A DNA stretch of 64,000 bases from Oscillospiraceae bacterium (GCA_015064185.1 SVSS01000005.1:32599-96598); one strand, 5' to 3'; numbered from the stretch's first letter, positions 6,065 through 15,611 are shown. Notes: generated from the sequence alone by a model not told the origin. Made by a program: numbers and translations.

Positions 6065-9000
6065 TTATGTGTTCTGCGAATAAAGCTCGCCCAAACGAAG
6101 CAGGTGCTCATAGCGTGCCTGCGCGGTTTCCTCAGCCTTGCTGAACAGTGTCTCTGCGCGCTCGGGGAAGGAGCGCGTGAGGGACGCATAGCGTGCCTCG
6201 TTCATGATGAAGTCACGGTAGCTAGCGGCAGGTGCCTTGCTGTCCATGGTGAAGGGATTCTTGCCCTCTGCCTTGGCGGCGGGGTTGAAGCGGAACAGGT
6301 TCCAATAGCCGCATTCCACAGCCTTCTTCATTTCAAGCTGGCAGTTCATCATGCCGCCCTTGATAGAGTGCATCTCGCAGGGAGAATAGCCAATGATGAG
6401 GGAGGGACCCGGGTATGCCTCTGCCTCAGCGATCGCCTTGATCGTCTGATTCATATCAGCACCCATAGCAATCTGTGCTACGTAGATATAGCCGTAGCTC
6501 ATAGCGATCTCTGCCAGGCTCTTCTTGGCAATTGCCTTACCTGCAGCGGCAAACTGTGCTACCTGACCGATATTGGATGCCTTAGAAGCCTGACCGCCGG
6601 TGTTGGAGTATACTTCGGTGTCAAATACCATTACATTCACATCCTCACCGGATGCCAGCACGTGGTCAAGACCGCCAAAGCCAATATCGTAAGCCCAGCC
6701 GTCGCCGCCAAAGATCCATACCGACTTCTTGGAAAGGAATTCGCGGTTTGCAAGCACATCCTTGCATGCATCACAGTCGCAGTTCAGCGCCTCCAGCTCA
6801 GCCACCAAGGTCTTTACTGCGGCGGTGTTTGCCTCACCGTCATTTACGGTGTTCAGGTAAGCCTCACAAGCAGCCTTAACGGTGTCGGTGGATTTCTCGC
6901 AGTTAAGAATTTCCTTAACGTCCTCGATCAAGCGAGCGCGTACTGCCTTTTGACCCATATACATGCCAAAGCCGTGCTCTGCGTTGTCCTCAAACAGGGA
7001 GTTCGCCCATGCGGGGCCGTGCCCCTTGCTGTTTGTGGTGTAGGGAGAGGTTGCGGCAGGACCGCCCCAAATAGAGGAGCAACCGGTCGCATTGGAAATA
7101 TACATGCGATCGCCAAACAGCTGGGTAATGAGGCGTGCATACGATGTTTCTGCACATCCTGCACAAGAGCCGGAGAACTCGAGCAGCGGCTTTTTGAACT
7201 GGCTGCTGATCACAGTTTTGCCAACCGTTTCGGGCTTTTCGCTTACCTTGGCAACGCAGTAATCAAACGCCTCCTGCTGTGCAGCCTGGCTTTCCTGCGG
7301 TACCATCTTCAGGGACTTAGTGGGGCACACGCCAACACATACGCCACAGCCCATGCAGTCCAGGGGAGAAATGGCAAGCGTGAAGGTATAGTTGGTCTTA
7401 ACAATAGGCTTGGGATGCTTTTTGAGTGCCTCGGGTGCTGCTGCCAGCTCCTCCTCGTTCATGGCGAAGGGACGGATGGTGGCGTGCGGGCAGACGAAGG
7501 AGCACTTGTTACATTTCGCACACGTGTCAGCATTCCATTCGGGAACCATGACGGCAACACCGCGCTTTTCGTAAGCCGATGCGCCCTGCTCAAAGGTGCC
7601 GTCTGCGTGGTCGATGAAGGCAGAAACAGGCAGGCTGTCACCGTCCATCTTTCCAACGGGCTTCATGATGCCCTCTACCATCTTTACCAGCTTTGCGGCG
7701 CCCTCGCCCTTAGAAGCCTGAACGGCATCCGTGGCATCAGCCCAATGGGCGGGCACATCGATCTTTACAAACGCGGTAGCGCCTGCGTCGATCGCCTTGT
7801 GGTTCATTTCCACAATGTCCATACCCTTCTTGGCGTAGGACTTGGTAGCGGCATCCTTCATGTACTGAATGGCATCCTCTTGGGGCATGACCTTTGCCAG
7901 CGTAAAGAATGCGGATTGCAAAATGGTATTGGTACGCTTGCCCATGCCAATTTGCATAGCCAGATCAATGGCGTTAATGGTATAAACTTGAATGTTGTTA
8001 TTTGCGATATAGCGCTTTGCCTCAGCGGGCATGTGCTTGTCAAGCTCCTCGGCAGTCCATTGGCAGTTGATCATAAAGATACCACCGGGCTTTACGTCGT
8101 TGACCATTTTGTAGCCCTTCAGTACGTAAGAGGGGTTGTGGCAAGCAACGAAATCAGCCTTGTTGATGTAATAAGGGCTCTTGATGGGCTTGTCGCCAAA
8201 ACGAAGATGGCTGATGGTGATACCGCCGGTCTTCTTCGAGTCGTACTGGAAGTATGCTTGTACGTATTTATCGGTATGGTCGCCGATGATCTTGATGGAG
8301 TTCTTGTTTGCGCCAACGGTACCGTCGCCGCCAAGACCCCAGAACTTGCACTCGATTGTACCCTCTGCTGCGGTGTTGGGCGCTACCGTTTCAGGCAGTG
8401 ACAGGCAGGTCACGTCGTCTACGATGCCGATGGTAAAGCGGTGCTTGGGCGCATCCTTTGCCAGCTCGTCAAATACAGCAAACACGCTGGAGGGAGGGGT
8501 ATCCTTAGAGCCAAGACCGTAACGGCCGCCGATCACGCGGATATCGCCGCGTCCCTGCGTTGCAAGGGCGGTGACCACATCCATATAAAGAGGCTCGCCG
8601 AGAGCGCCGGGCTCCTTGGTGCGGTCAAGCACAGCAAGCTTTTTAACGGTGGCAGGGATCGCTGCAGCCAATTTGTCTGCGCAGAAGGGACGGTACAGGC
8701 GGCATTTTACAAGGCCGACCTTTTCGCCCTTTGCGGTGAGGTAGTCAATGACCTCCTCTGCTACGTCACAAATAGAGCCCATAGCAACGATCACGCGCTC
8801 TGCGTCGGGCGCGCCGTAGTAGTTGAAGATCTGATAATCGGTACCAAGCTTTTCGTTGACCTTTTGCATATAGCCTTCCACGATAGCGGGAACAGCATCG
8901 TAATATGTATTGCATGCCTCACGGTGCTGGAAGAAGATATCGCCGTTCTCGTGCGAGCCGCGCATCACAGGGCGCTCGGGGTTAAGCGCGCGCTTACGGA

Positions 9001-9607
9001 ATGCCTCAACGGCATCCATGTCGCACATTTCCTTAAGATCTGCATAATCCCAAACCTGGATCTTTTGCAGCTCGTGAGAGGTGCGGAAGCCATCAAAGAA
9101 GTTGATAAACGGAACGCGACCCTTGATCGCAGCCAAATGTGCTACGGCACTCAGATCCATAACCTCTTGGGGATTGGTTTCTGCCAGCATTGCAAAGCCG
9201 GTTTGACGGCACGCATATACGTCGGAGTGATCACCGAAGATGTTGAGAGCGTGCGATGCTACGCAGCGAGCCGACACGTGAAATACGCAGGGCAGCAATT
9301 CGCCTGCGATCTTATACATGTTGGGGATCATCAGCAACAGACCCTGCGAAGCAGTGTATGTGGTCGTTAACGCACCTGCGTTCAGCGAGCCGTGTACGGT
9401 GCCGGCAGCGCCTGCTTCGGATTCCATCTCAGACACCTTAACAGTGGTGCCGAAAATGTTTTTTTGTCCTGCAGCTGAGCACTGATCGACGTAATCCGCC
9501 ATGGGGCTGGACGGAGTGATAGGATAGATGCTTGCAACCTCGGTAAACGCATAGGATACATGCGCTGCCGCAGTGTTGCCGTCCATGGTTTTAAACTTTC
9601 TTTTCAT
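6065..9607 (-). CDS. nifJ: Pyruvate:ferredoxin (flavodoxin) oxidoreductase, single-chain
   Basis: The 1180-residue length matches the fused homodimeric PFOR. The N-terminal pyruvate-binding region has ASIYPITPSSPMADYVD. Two 4Fe-4S ferredoxin motifs, CAKCNKCSFVCP (about residue 695) and CMGCGVCVGVCP (about 755), form the internal electron wire. GDGWAYDIGFGGLDH (about 970) with a downstream SNTGGQ is the thiamine-diphosphate and Mg2+ site. It oxidises pyruvate to acetyl-CoA and CO2 while reducing ferredoxin, the central step of clostridial fermentation. GGAGGAG lies 6 bases before the start. It is monocistronic. The ferredoxin it reduces could feed the NfnAB pair encoded just downstream. Confidence 0.97.
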   Translation of the reverse strand: MKRKFKTMDGNTAAAHVSYAFTEVASIYPITPSSPMADYVDQCSAAGQKNIFGTTVKVSEMESEAGAAGTVHGSLNAGALTTTYTASQGLLLMIPNMYKIAGELLPCVFHVSARCVASHALNIFGDHSDVYACRQTGFAMLAETNPQEVMDLSAVAHLAAIKGRVPFINFFDGFRTSHELQKIQVWDYADLKEMCDMDAVEAFRKRALNPERPVMRGSHENGDIFFQHREACNTYYDAVPAIVEGYMQKVNEKLGTDYQIFNYYGAPDAERVIVAMGSICDVAEEVIDYLTAKGEKVGLVKCRLYRPFCADKLAAAIPATVKKLAVLDRTKEPGALGEPLYMDVVTALATQGRGDIRVIGGRYGLGSKDTPPSSVFAVFDELAKDAPKHRFTIGIVDDVTCLSLPETVAPNTAAEGTIECKFWGLGGDGTVGANKNSIKIIGDHTDKYVQAYFQYDSKKTGGITISHLRFGDKPIKSPYYINKADFVACHNPSYVLKGYKMVNDVKPGGIFMINCQWTAEELDKHMPAEAKRYIANNNIQVYTINAIDLAMQIGMGKRTNTILQSAFFTLAKVMPQEDAIQYMKDAATKSYAKKGMDIVEMNHKAIDAGATAFVKIDVPAHWADATDAVQASKGEGAAKLVKMVEGIMKPVGKMDGDSLPVSAFIDHADGTFEQGASAYEKRGVAVMVPEWNADTCAKCNKCSFVCPHATIRPFAMNEEELAAAPEALKKHPKPIVKTNYTFTLAISPLDCMGCGVCVGVCPTKSLKMVPQESQAAQQEAFDYCVAKVSEKPETVGKTVISSQFKKPLLEFSGSCAGCAETSYARLITQLFGDRMYISNATGCSSIWGGPAATSPYTTNSKGHGPAWANSLFEDNAEHGFGMYMGQKAVRARLIEDVKEILNCEKSTDTVKAACEAYLNTVNDGEANTAAVKTLVAELEALNCDCDACKDVLANREFLSKKSVWIFGGDGWAYDIGFGGLDHVLASGEDVNVMVFDTEVYSNTGGQASKASNIGQVAQFAAAGKAIAKKSLAEIAMSYGYIYVAQIAMGADMNQTIKAIAEAEAYPGPSLIIGYSPCEMHSIKGGMMNCQLEMKKAVECGYWNLFRFNPAAKAEGKNPFTMDSKAPAASYRDFIMNEARYASLTRSFPERAETLFSKAEETAQARYEHLLRLGELYSQNT

Positions 9608-9693
9608 GGATATCTCCTCCTTTAAAAGGTTGAAAAATATTGATTTTGTGCAAATGGAATATAGATATCATAGTCCAAATGCACTACATAATT

Positions 9694-9722
9694 ATAATAA
9701 CACAAATATATAGCTTTGTAAA
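9694..9722 (-). promoter_or_regulatory. Promoter of the PFOR gene
   Basis: TTTACA and TATTAT on the minus strand with a 17-bp spacer, about 85 bp upstream of the start. The 9608-9905 gap otherwise holds only AT-rich divergent promoter DNA. Confidence 0.6.
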
Positions 9723-9811
9723 GTGGGAACAATGTATTTTACTGATTTTACAGATAAAAATACGTAAAATTACAAAATGACTATAAAATGAGAAAAAATT
9801 ACAAATAACTC

Positions 9812-9840
9812 TTGCTTTTTTAAAAAAGTTGTGATACAAT
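9812..9840 (+). promoter_or_regulatory. Promoter of secG
   Basis: TTGCTT and TACAAT with a 17-bp spacer, 65 bp before the secG start. Confidence 0.65.
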
Positions 9841-9905
9841 AGTAAGGCTATGTATGTTTGCGCCCTGTTTGGCGCTTGATTTTGAATATTTTCGGAGGTT
9901 TGAAA

Positions 9906-10160
9906 ATGAATCCTATTGAACTCGTTCTGGGTATTGTGTTGATGGTTCTTGCACTGTTTTTGATCGTTGCTGTTTTGATGCAACAGGACAAGGACAAAAA
10001 GCTTTCCGGTACGATTACCGGTGGCGCTGATACTTACTACGGTAAGGGCAAGGGCAAAAGCAGAGATAAGATTCTTGTGCGTGCTACAACGGTAGCAGCT
10101 ATTCTCTTTGCTATTTTGGTAGTTGCAATGTACGTGATCGTTTCTATGATCAGCGGCTAA
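9906..10160 (+). CDS. secG: Preprotein translocase subunit SecG
   Basis: An 84-residue protein with the SecG layout: an N-terminal transmembrane helix (about 5-23), the conserved LMQQDKDKKLSGTITGGADTYYG-like loop, and a second helix (about 58-80). SecG joins SecYE and helps SecA-driven export. The start at 9906 is preceded by CGGAGG at good spacing; an upstream ATG at 9858 has no such site. It has its own promoter and terminator. In many Firmicutes secG precedes rnr and smpB, which are absent here. Confidence 0.93.
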   Translation: MNPIELVLGIVLMVLALFLIVAVLMQQDKDKKLSGTITGGADTYYGKGKGKSRDKILVRATTVAAILFAILVVAMYVIVSMISG

Positions 10161-10165
10161 AATCA

Positions 10166-10206
10166 ATATAAGCGGCGGCGGGGTGACCTGCCGCCGCTTA
10201 TATTTT
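10166..10206 (+). terminator. Terminator of secG
   Basis: ATAAGCGGCGGC pairs with GCCGCCGCTTAT, followed by a T-rich stretch. Confidence 0.8.
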
Positions 10207-10225
10207 GTAAAAAATCTGCATGATT

Positions 10226-10260
10226 AAAAAAACTCGCAAGCAGCGCTTGCGAGTTTTTTT
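10226..10260 (-). terminator. Terminator of the nfn genes
   Basis: AAAAACTCGCAAGC pairs with GCTTGCGAGTTTTT, A/T-flanked on both sides, directly behind the nfnB stop on the minus strand. Confidence 0.8.
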
Positions 10261-10266
10261 GTGCAT

Positions 10267-11685
10267 TTATGATTTGCTTGACAGATACTCGTCAATTGCT
10301 GTGGCAGCGGTCTTGCCTGCGCCCATGGCGAGAATAACGGTGGCAGCGCCCGTTACGGCATCACCGCCCGCATATACGCCCTCAAGGCTGGTCTTGCCCG
10401 TTGCCTCGTTAACTACAATACCGCCCCAACGGTTGATCTCAAGTCCGCTTGTGGTATCCTTAATGAGAGGGTTGGGGGAGGTGCCGATCGACATGACAAC
10501 GGTATCTACGTCAAGCAGGTACTCGCTGCCGGGGATCTCTACAGGACGGCGGCGTCCTTTTTCGTCGGGCTCGCCAAGCTCCATTTTGATGCAGCGCATG
10601 CCTGTAACAAATCCGTTTTTCGGATCGCGTCTGTCCGCCTCGTTGCGGTAGCCAACGATCTCAACGGGATTGTTCAGCAGCAGGAATTCAATGCCTTCCT
10701 CCATGGCGTGCTCAACCTCCTCGCGGCGTGCGGGGAGCTCCTCCATGGAACGGCGGTATACGATGTAGACCTTTTCTGCGCCAAGACGCAGTGCGGTGCG
10801 CGCGGCATCCATTGCAACGTTACCGCCGCCGACAACGGCAACCTTGCCGCCCTTCATTACGGGTGTTTCGCCGTCATCCATGTAAGCCTTCATCAGATTT
10901 ACACGAGTCAGATATTCGTTTGCGGAATACACACCCTTCAGATTTTCGCCGGGGATGTTCATAAAGCGGGGAAGTCCCGCGCCCGAGCCGATAAAGACGG
11001 CCTCGTAGCCTTCTTCCATCAGCTCCTCGACCGATACGGTCTTGCCGATCACCACGTTGGTGGCGATCTCAACGCCAAGCGCCTTTAAGCCCTCGATCTC
11101 GTTGGCAACGATCGCCTTGGGCAAACGGAATTCGGGAATGCCGTAAACCAAAACGCCGCCCGCGATGTGGAACGCCTCAAAAATCGTAACGGCGTAGCCT
11201 TTTTTAGCAAGGTCGCCTGCACAGGTAAGGCCGGAGGGACCGGAGCCTACCACCGCTACGCGATGGCCGTTCTGGGTAGGCTTTACGATCTCCTTATCCT
11301 TTTTGGCATTATGATAGTCCGCAACAAAGCGTTCCACACGGCCAATGCCGACAGGCTCGCCCTTAATGCCGCGCACGCACTTGCCCTCACACTGATTTTC
11401 CTGCGGGCATACGCGTCCGCAAACTGCGGGCAGGGAGCTTTGGAGCGAAATGGTTTCATAAGCGCCCTCAAAATCTCCCGTTGCAGCCTTGGTAAGAAAA
11501 GCGGGAATGTTGATCGAAACGGGGCAACCCGTTACGCAAAGCGGCTTTTTGCAGTTAAGGCATCTTGCAGCCTCATCCATTGCTTGCTCGGCAGTATAGC
11601 CAAGCGCCACCTCTTCAAAATTGTGCGCACGAACCTTAGGGTCCTGCGTGGGCATCTCATTTTTCTTTAACGACATGTTTGGCAT
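10267..11685 (-). CDS. nfnB: NfnB-type subunit (GltD-like) of NADH-dependent ferredoxin:NADP+ oxidoreductase
   Basis: A 472-residue flavoprotein of the glutamate-synthase small-subunit family. N-terminal cysteine clusters CLNCKKPLCVTGCP (from residue 42) and CGRVCPQENQCEGKC (about 90-105) bind two 4Fe-4S clusters. VAVVGSGPSGLTCAG (about 147) binds FAD and KVAVVGGGNVAMDAAR binds NAD(P)H. With the next-upstream gene it matches NfnAB, which couples NADH and ferredoxin oxidation to NADP+ reduction by electron bifurcation or confurcation. The start ATG directly follows the nfnA stop (TAAATG), so translation is coupled. Annotation as an orphan glutamate synthase small subunit is less likely because no gltB is present. 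Confidence 0.88.
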   Translation of the reverse strand: MPNMSLKKNEMPTQDPKVRAHNFEEVALGYTAEQAMDEAARCLNCKKPLCVTGCPVSINIPAFLTKAATGDFEGAYETISLQSSLPAVCGRVCPQENQCEGKCVRGIKGEPVGIGRVERFVADYHNAKKDKEIVKPTQNGHRVAVVGSGPSGLTCAGDLAKKGYAVTIFEAFHIAGGVLVYGIPEFRLPKAIVANEIEGLKALGVEIATNVVIGKTVSVEELMEEGYEAVFIGSGAGLPRFMNIPGENLKGVYSANEYLTRVNLMKAYMDDGETPVMKGGKVAVVGGGNVAMDAARTALRLGAEKVYIVYRRSMEELPARREEVEHAMEEGIEFLLLNNPVEIVGYRNEADRRDPKNGFVTGMRCIKMELGEPDEKGRRRPVEIPGSEYLLDVDTVVMSIGTSPNPLIKDTTSGLEINRWGGIVVNEATGKTSLEGVYAGGDAVTGAATVILAMGAGKTAATAIDEYLSSKS

Positions 11686-12528
11686 TTATTTGTCCTCCCC
11701 CCGGAAAAGATTGCAGGCATCCTCATGACGGTGACGCTCGAATGCGTGATACATCGATGAACGCTCGATTGCCTCGTCAAAGTCGATCTCATGCGCGTCA
11801 AATTCGGGACCGTCAACACAAGCAAACTTGGTTTTGCCGCCTACGCTGAGGCGGCAGCCGCCGCACATGCCCGTGCCGTCGATCATGACGGGGTTCATGC
11901 TGGCAACGGTCTTAATACCGTATTGCTTGGTAAGAAGGCTGACAAACTTCATCATAACAAGAGGGCCGATCGTGATGACCTCATCGTATTGCTCACCGCT
12001 GTCGATCAGTTTTTTGAGGGCATCGGTTACAAGACCCTTTTCGCCTGTCGAACCGTCATCGCTCATCAGCACAAAGCGCGAGCTGTTCTCGCGGAACTCA
12101 TCCTCAAGAATAACAAGATCCTTTGTTCTGAAGCCAACAATAGCGTGTACCTCGGCGCCTGCCTCGTGCAGAGCCTTGGCAACGGGGTATGCAATGGCAG
12201 AGCCAACGCCACCGCCAACAACAGCAACCTTTTTCAGTCCCTCGATCTCGGTGGCACGGCCAAGCGGGCCCACAAAGTCGGCGATGTAACCGCCTTCTTC
12301 TACGTGGTTCAGCTTTTCGGTAGTGCCGCCAACGACCTGAAAGATAATGCTTACGGTGCCGGTTTCTTTATTGCTGTCAGCAATAGTAAGAGGAATACGC
12401 TCTCCTTTTTCATCGACGCGCAGGATGATGAATTGCCCGGGCCTTGCCTTTTTGGCAACAAGGGGCGCCTCGATCTCAAGCAGCGTAACAGTGGGATTGA
12501 GTGACTTTCTCTTTACGATACGATACAT
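11686..12528 (-). CDS. nfnA: NfnA-type subunit, ferredoxin-NADP+ reductase-like protein
   Basis: A 280-residue protein with a PyrK/FNR-like fold. RPGQFIILR with IPLTIAD (about 30-50) is the FAD-binding barrel. VAVVGGGVGSAIAYPVAKAL (about 100-120) is the NAD-binding loop. GTGMCGGCRLS followed by FACVDGPEFD (about 222-245) carries the cysteines of a 2Fe-2S cluster. This is the small subunit of NfnAB or sulfide dehydrogenase-type complexes. It is the first gene of a two-gene unit, abutting nfnB without spacing. With PFOR (ferredoxin reduction) and gdhA (NADPH use) nearby, the context supports an NADPH-supply role, which is inference. Confidence 0.87.
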   Translation of the reverse strand: MYRIVKRKSLNPTVTLLEIEAPLVAKKARPGQFIILRVDEKGERIPLTIADSNKETGTVSIIFQVVGGTTEKLNHVEEGGYIADFVGPLGRATEIEGLKKVAVVGGGVGSAIAYPVAKALHEAGAEVHAIVGFRTKDLVILEDEFRENSSRFVLMSDDGSTGEKGLVTDALKKLIDSGEQYDEVITIGPLVMMKFVSLLTKQYGIKTVASMNPVMIDGTGMCGGCRLSVGGKTKFACVDGPEFDAHEIDFDEAIERSSMYHAFERHRHEDACNLFRGEDK

Positions 12529-12602
12529 AACGCTCTCCTTTTCACAACAGAGAATTTTTGTGTATGCCGAAACTTATACGAGAAAAAATTATGCTTTAAA
12601 AA

Positions 12603-13970
12603 TTAGCAAACACCGAATGCAAGCATTGCGCGTGCAACCTTAAGGAAGCCTGCGATATTTGCACCTGCTACAAGGTCATCGCCAAGGTCGTACTCGTGTG
12701 CGGCATCAATGGAAGCCTTGAAGATGTTGTGCATGATCATGTGGAGCTTCTCATCAACCTCTTCAGCAGTCCAGCTGTAGCGCATGGAGTTCTGGGACAT
12801 TTCAAGACCGGAAACAGAAACACCGCCCGCATTTACTGCCTTGGAGGGAGCAACGATAACGCCGTTTGCCTTGAGGTAAGCAATTGCCTCGTTGGTGGTG
12901 GGCATGTTGGCAACCTCAACGTAGTACTTCAGGCCGTTTGCAACCATCTTCTCAGCCTCAGCCATGCCAACCTCGTTCTGGGTAGCACAGGGCATCATGA
13001 TGTCTGCCTTAACGCCCCAGGGCTTTTCTTTGGGGAAGAACGCTACGCCAAACTTGTCTGCGTAATCCTCAACGCGGTTGCGGCAGGAAGCGCGCATCTC
13101 AAGCATAAAGTCGATCTTTTCGTCGGTGGATACACCGTCGGGATCGTAAATGTAGCCGTCGGGACCGGAGATGGTGAGAACCTTACCGCCAAGCTCGTTG
13201 ATCTTCTTGACAGCGCCCCAAGCAACGTTGCCGAAGCCCGAGATAGCAAAGGTCTTGCCCTTGATATCGTCGCCGAAGTAGTTGAGCATATCTACTGCGT
13301 AGTAAACCGCACCGAAGCCGGTTGCTTCAGGACGCAGGATAGAGCCGCCGTAGGGCATGCCCTTGCCGGTAAGCACGCCGGTGAACTCGTCACGCAGACG
13401 CTTGTACTGACCGAAGAGGTAGCCGATCTCACGTGCACCAACGCCGATGTCGCCTGCGGGCACGTCGGTGTTTGCGCCGATGTATTTTTGAAGCTCAGTC
13501 ATAAAGCTCTGGCAGAAGCGCATAACCTCTGCGTCGGACTTGCCCTGCGGGTCAAAGTCAGAGCCGCCCTTACCGCCGCCCATGGGCAGGGAGGTGAGGG
13601 AATTCTTAAAGGTCTGCTCGAAGCCAAGGAACTTCATGATGCTCTCGTTTACAGTTGGGTGGAAGCGCAGACCGCCCTTGTAGGGACCGATCGCACTGTT
13701 GAACTGTACGCGGTAGCCGCGGTTTACGCGGGTAACGCCCTGATCGTCAACCCACGGAACACGGAATTTGATCACACGCTCGGGCTCTACGATAAGGTCG
13801 ATGATGCCTTTTTCGATAAATTCTGGGCTCTTTGCCAAAACGGGCTCAAGAGACTCCAGCACTTCGCTTACAGTCTGGTGGAATTCAACCTCACCGGGGT
13901 TGCGCTTCTTTACCTGCTCTACAACGCCTTCGATGTAGGCCTTTACTTCGGCACGGGTCATGTTTGCCAT
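12603..13970 (-). CDS. gdhA: Glutamate dehydrogenase, NAD(P)-dependent
   Basis: A 455-residue enzyme of the hexameric bacterial GDH class. PYKGGLRFHPTVN and LPMGGGKGGSDFDP (about residues 90-130) hold the substrate-binding and catalytic lysines, followed by DVPAGDIGVG. The Rossmann domain has AISGFGNVAWGA (about 240). The enzyme interconverts 2-oxoglutarate plus ammonium with glutamate; this subclass is usually NADP-specific. GGAGG precedes the start codon. It is monocistronic, with a promoter at 14034-14063 and no strong terminator visible before the nfnA region. Confidence 0.95.
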   Translation of the reverse strand: MANMTRAEVKAYIEGVVEQVKKRNPGEVEFHQTVSEVLESLEPVLAKSPEFIEKGIIDLIVEPERVIKFRVPWVDDQGVTRVNRGYRVQFNSAIGPYKGGLRFHPTVNESIMKFLGFEQTFKNSLTSLPMGGGKGGSDFDPQGKSDAEVMRFCQSFMTELQKYIGANTDVPAGDIGVGAREIGYLFGQYKRLRDEFTGVLTGKGMPYGGSILRPEATGFGAVYYAVDMLNYFGDDIKGKTFAISGFGNVAWGAVKKINELGGKVLTISGPDGYIYDPDGVSTDEKIDFMLEMRASCRNRVEDYADKFGVAFFPKEKPWGVKADIMMPCATQNEVGMAEAEKMVANGLKYYVEVANMPTTNEAIAYLKANGVIVAPSKAVNAGGVSVSGLEMSQNSMRYSWTAEEVDEKLHMIMHNIFKASIDAAHEYDLGDDLVAGANIAGFLKVARAMLAFGVC

Positions 13971-14033
13971 TGATTTTTTCCTCCAAAATTAAGAAAATAT
14001 GAAATTTCTTGTCGAAAACAAGATATCATTGCT

Positions 14034-14063
14034 ATTTTATCATAGATAAAATTACTTTGTCAA
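14034..14063 (-). promoter_or_regulatory. Promoter of gdhA
   Basis: TTGACA and TAAAAT on the minus strand with an 18-bp spacer, about 60 bp upstream of the start. Confidence 0.65.
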
Positions 14064-14134
14064 GTGGTAGACGCAAGATGAAGGGAGAAAACTTGCAAAA
14101 TATGCTATGCGGCACAGGGCACAATCTTGCTTTT

Positions 14135-14163
14135 TTGCCGCAATTTAAATAGAGCGTTATAAT
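14135..14163 (+). promoter_or_regulatory. Promoter of the S-layer-homology protein gene
   Basis: TTGCCG and TATAAT with a 17-bp spacer, about 54 bp before the start codon. Confidence 0.6.
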
Positions 14164-14216
14164 ACGGTCGCGCGGCACATAGGATATAGCGGTAAAAAAG
14201 CATGGAGGGTGCGATA

Positions 14217-15530
14217 ATGAAATTTTTAAATTTGAGCAAAAAAAGAAGAGTGTTGGCGTTTTCGCTTTGCGGTGTGCTTTGCGCAGGCGCATTGGTCGGT
14301 GCATGGGCACTGTGGGGGAAACGGGAGCCCGAAAGCCTTGTGGTAAGTGCGGGACTGCAGCATTTTGCGGATGATGCGTATCTTGCAGCCTCTGCGGTAT
14401 CGGGGCAGCCCGTAACCTTTACGGCCGAGTGGTTTGACGGCACGCTTGGTGGCGGCACGGTGGAGCGCGTGACGATCACGACGCTCCCCCCTGTTACCGA
14501 GGGGGTGCTTAAGCTTGGCTACGGTGAGGTGTCGGTAGGGCAGAGCATTCCGCGCGAAACGCTGTCTTATTTGTGCTTTACCCCCAATGACGGGGTGAAA
14601 AGCAGCAGCTTTTCCTTTGTGCCGGAGAGTGTGGACGGTGCCGCGGGCTATGCGCTAACCTGCCATATGACGGTAACCGATACCGTGAATTGCTGTCCCG
14701 GCGGCACGAAAAGCGCCACGGCGGTTTCCACGCACGAAACGCTCGCGCTTTCGGGTGTGCTGACGGCAAAGGACCCCGAGGGGGATGCCTTGACCTTTGA
14801 AATTTGTGATTACCCCAAAAACGGTACAATTACACTCGATAGTGCCACAGGCGCGTTTACCTATACACCGCAGGACGGTTATTACGGTAGCGATGCGTTT
14901 ACCTGGCGCGTGCAGGATCAAAACGGTGCGTTTGCACCCGAGGCGGTGGTAAACATTACGGTGCGTGAGCTTGTAACGGATCACACCTTTACCGATATGC
15001 AAGGCAACGCCAATCACACGCACGCTTTGCGTGTGAGTGAAAAAGGGCTGCTTGGCGGAGAGGAGATCGGCGGAAAGCATTATTTTCATCCGCATAAAGC
15101 ACTTACCCGTGCTGCGTTTGTGACGATACTGCTTGATGCCGCTGAAATAAAAGTACCCGAAGCCACCGCCACGGGATATGCAGATGATGCGGATATCCCC
15201 GCACCCATGAAGGGTGCGATCAAATATGCAAAAGACCAAGGTTGGCTTGGCGAAGCGGAGAATTTCCGCCCAAACGATGCCATTACCCGCGCTGAGGCTG
15301 CCGAGATCGCGGCAAAGGTTTTGTCGCTCTCAGCACCCGGATACCATGAAACGGTACAGGATTTTGATGCCATTCCCGTTGATATGGCGGATGCGTTGTA
15401 CGCCATTTATGAGGGCGGATATATCAGCACCATGGCAGACGGAACACTCTCACCTATGGGAGAACTGACGCGGGGCGATGCTGCAAAATTCTTTGCTAAG
15501 ATCCTTGACGGCAAAAATACGGATGAATGA
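14217..15530 (+). CDS. Exported protein with a cadherin-like repeat and S-layer homology (SLH) domains
   Basis: A 437-residue protein. Residues 8-33 form a signal or anchor helix after a basic start. Residues about 80-150 look like a first beta-sandwich ending in a TPNDG...FSF motif. About 180-245 is a cadherin-like or VCBS-type module with DPEGDALTFEI, NGTITLD and FTYTPQDGYYGSDAFTWRV. About 255-437 contains SLH-type units with LTRAAFVTILL and ITRAEAAEIAAKVL, which bind secondary wall polymer. This suggests a cell-surface protein of a Gram-positive. The start at 14217 fits GGAGGG 7 bases upstream; the ATG at 14202 lies within that site. The binding partner is unknown. Confidence 0.8.
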   Translation: MKFLNLSKKRRVLAFSLCGVLCAGALVGAWALWGKREPESLVVSAGLQHFADDAYLAASAVSGQPVTFTAEWFDGTLGGGTVERVTITTLPPVTEGVLKLGYGEVSVGQSIPRETLSYLCFTPNDGVKSSSFSFVPESVDGAAGYALTCHMTVTDTVNCCPGGTKSATAVSTHETLALSGVLTAKDPEGDALTFEICDYPKNGTITLDSATGAFTYTPQDGYYGSDAFTWRVQDQNGAFAPEAVVNITVRELVTDHTFTDMQGNANHTHALRVSEKGLLGGEEIGGKHYFHPHKALTRAAFVTILLDAAEIKVPEATATGYADDADIPAPMKGAIKYAKDQGWLGEAENFRPNDAITRAEAAEIAAKVLSLSAPGYHETVQDFDAIPVDMADALYAIYEGGYISTMADGTLSPMGELTRGDAAKFFAKILDGKNTDE

Positions 15531-15534
15531 TCAC

Positions 15535-15568
15535 AAAAGGAGCCGATGCGGAAGCAAAGGCTCCTTTT
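15535..15568 (+). terminator. Terminator of the SLH protein gene
   Basis: AAAAGGAGCC pairs with GGCTCCTTTT just after the stop codon. Confidence 0.75.
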
Positions 15569-15611
15569 CTTTGACATAAAAGATCAAAATACAAATATTC
15601 TAAAATATCTA

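Noticed and set aside
5993..8401. An 802-codon open frame on the plus strand opposite the PFOR gene
   Set aside because: It is antisense to a certain gene, has no ribosome site and encodes Cys/His/Gly-rich sequence without a recognisable domain. Long antisense frames arise here from the codon bias of the real gene.
10267..12528. Glutamate synthase as the function of the nfnB/nfnA pair
   Set aside because: No large glutamate synthase subunit is nearby, and the directly adjacent FNR-like subunit with a 2Fe-2S site fits NfnAB better.
12696..13973. A 425-codon frame opposite gdhA
   Set aside because: It is a codon-bias shadow of gdhA with no independent signals.
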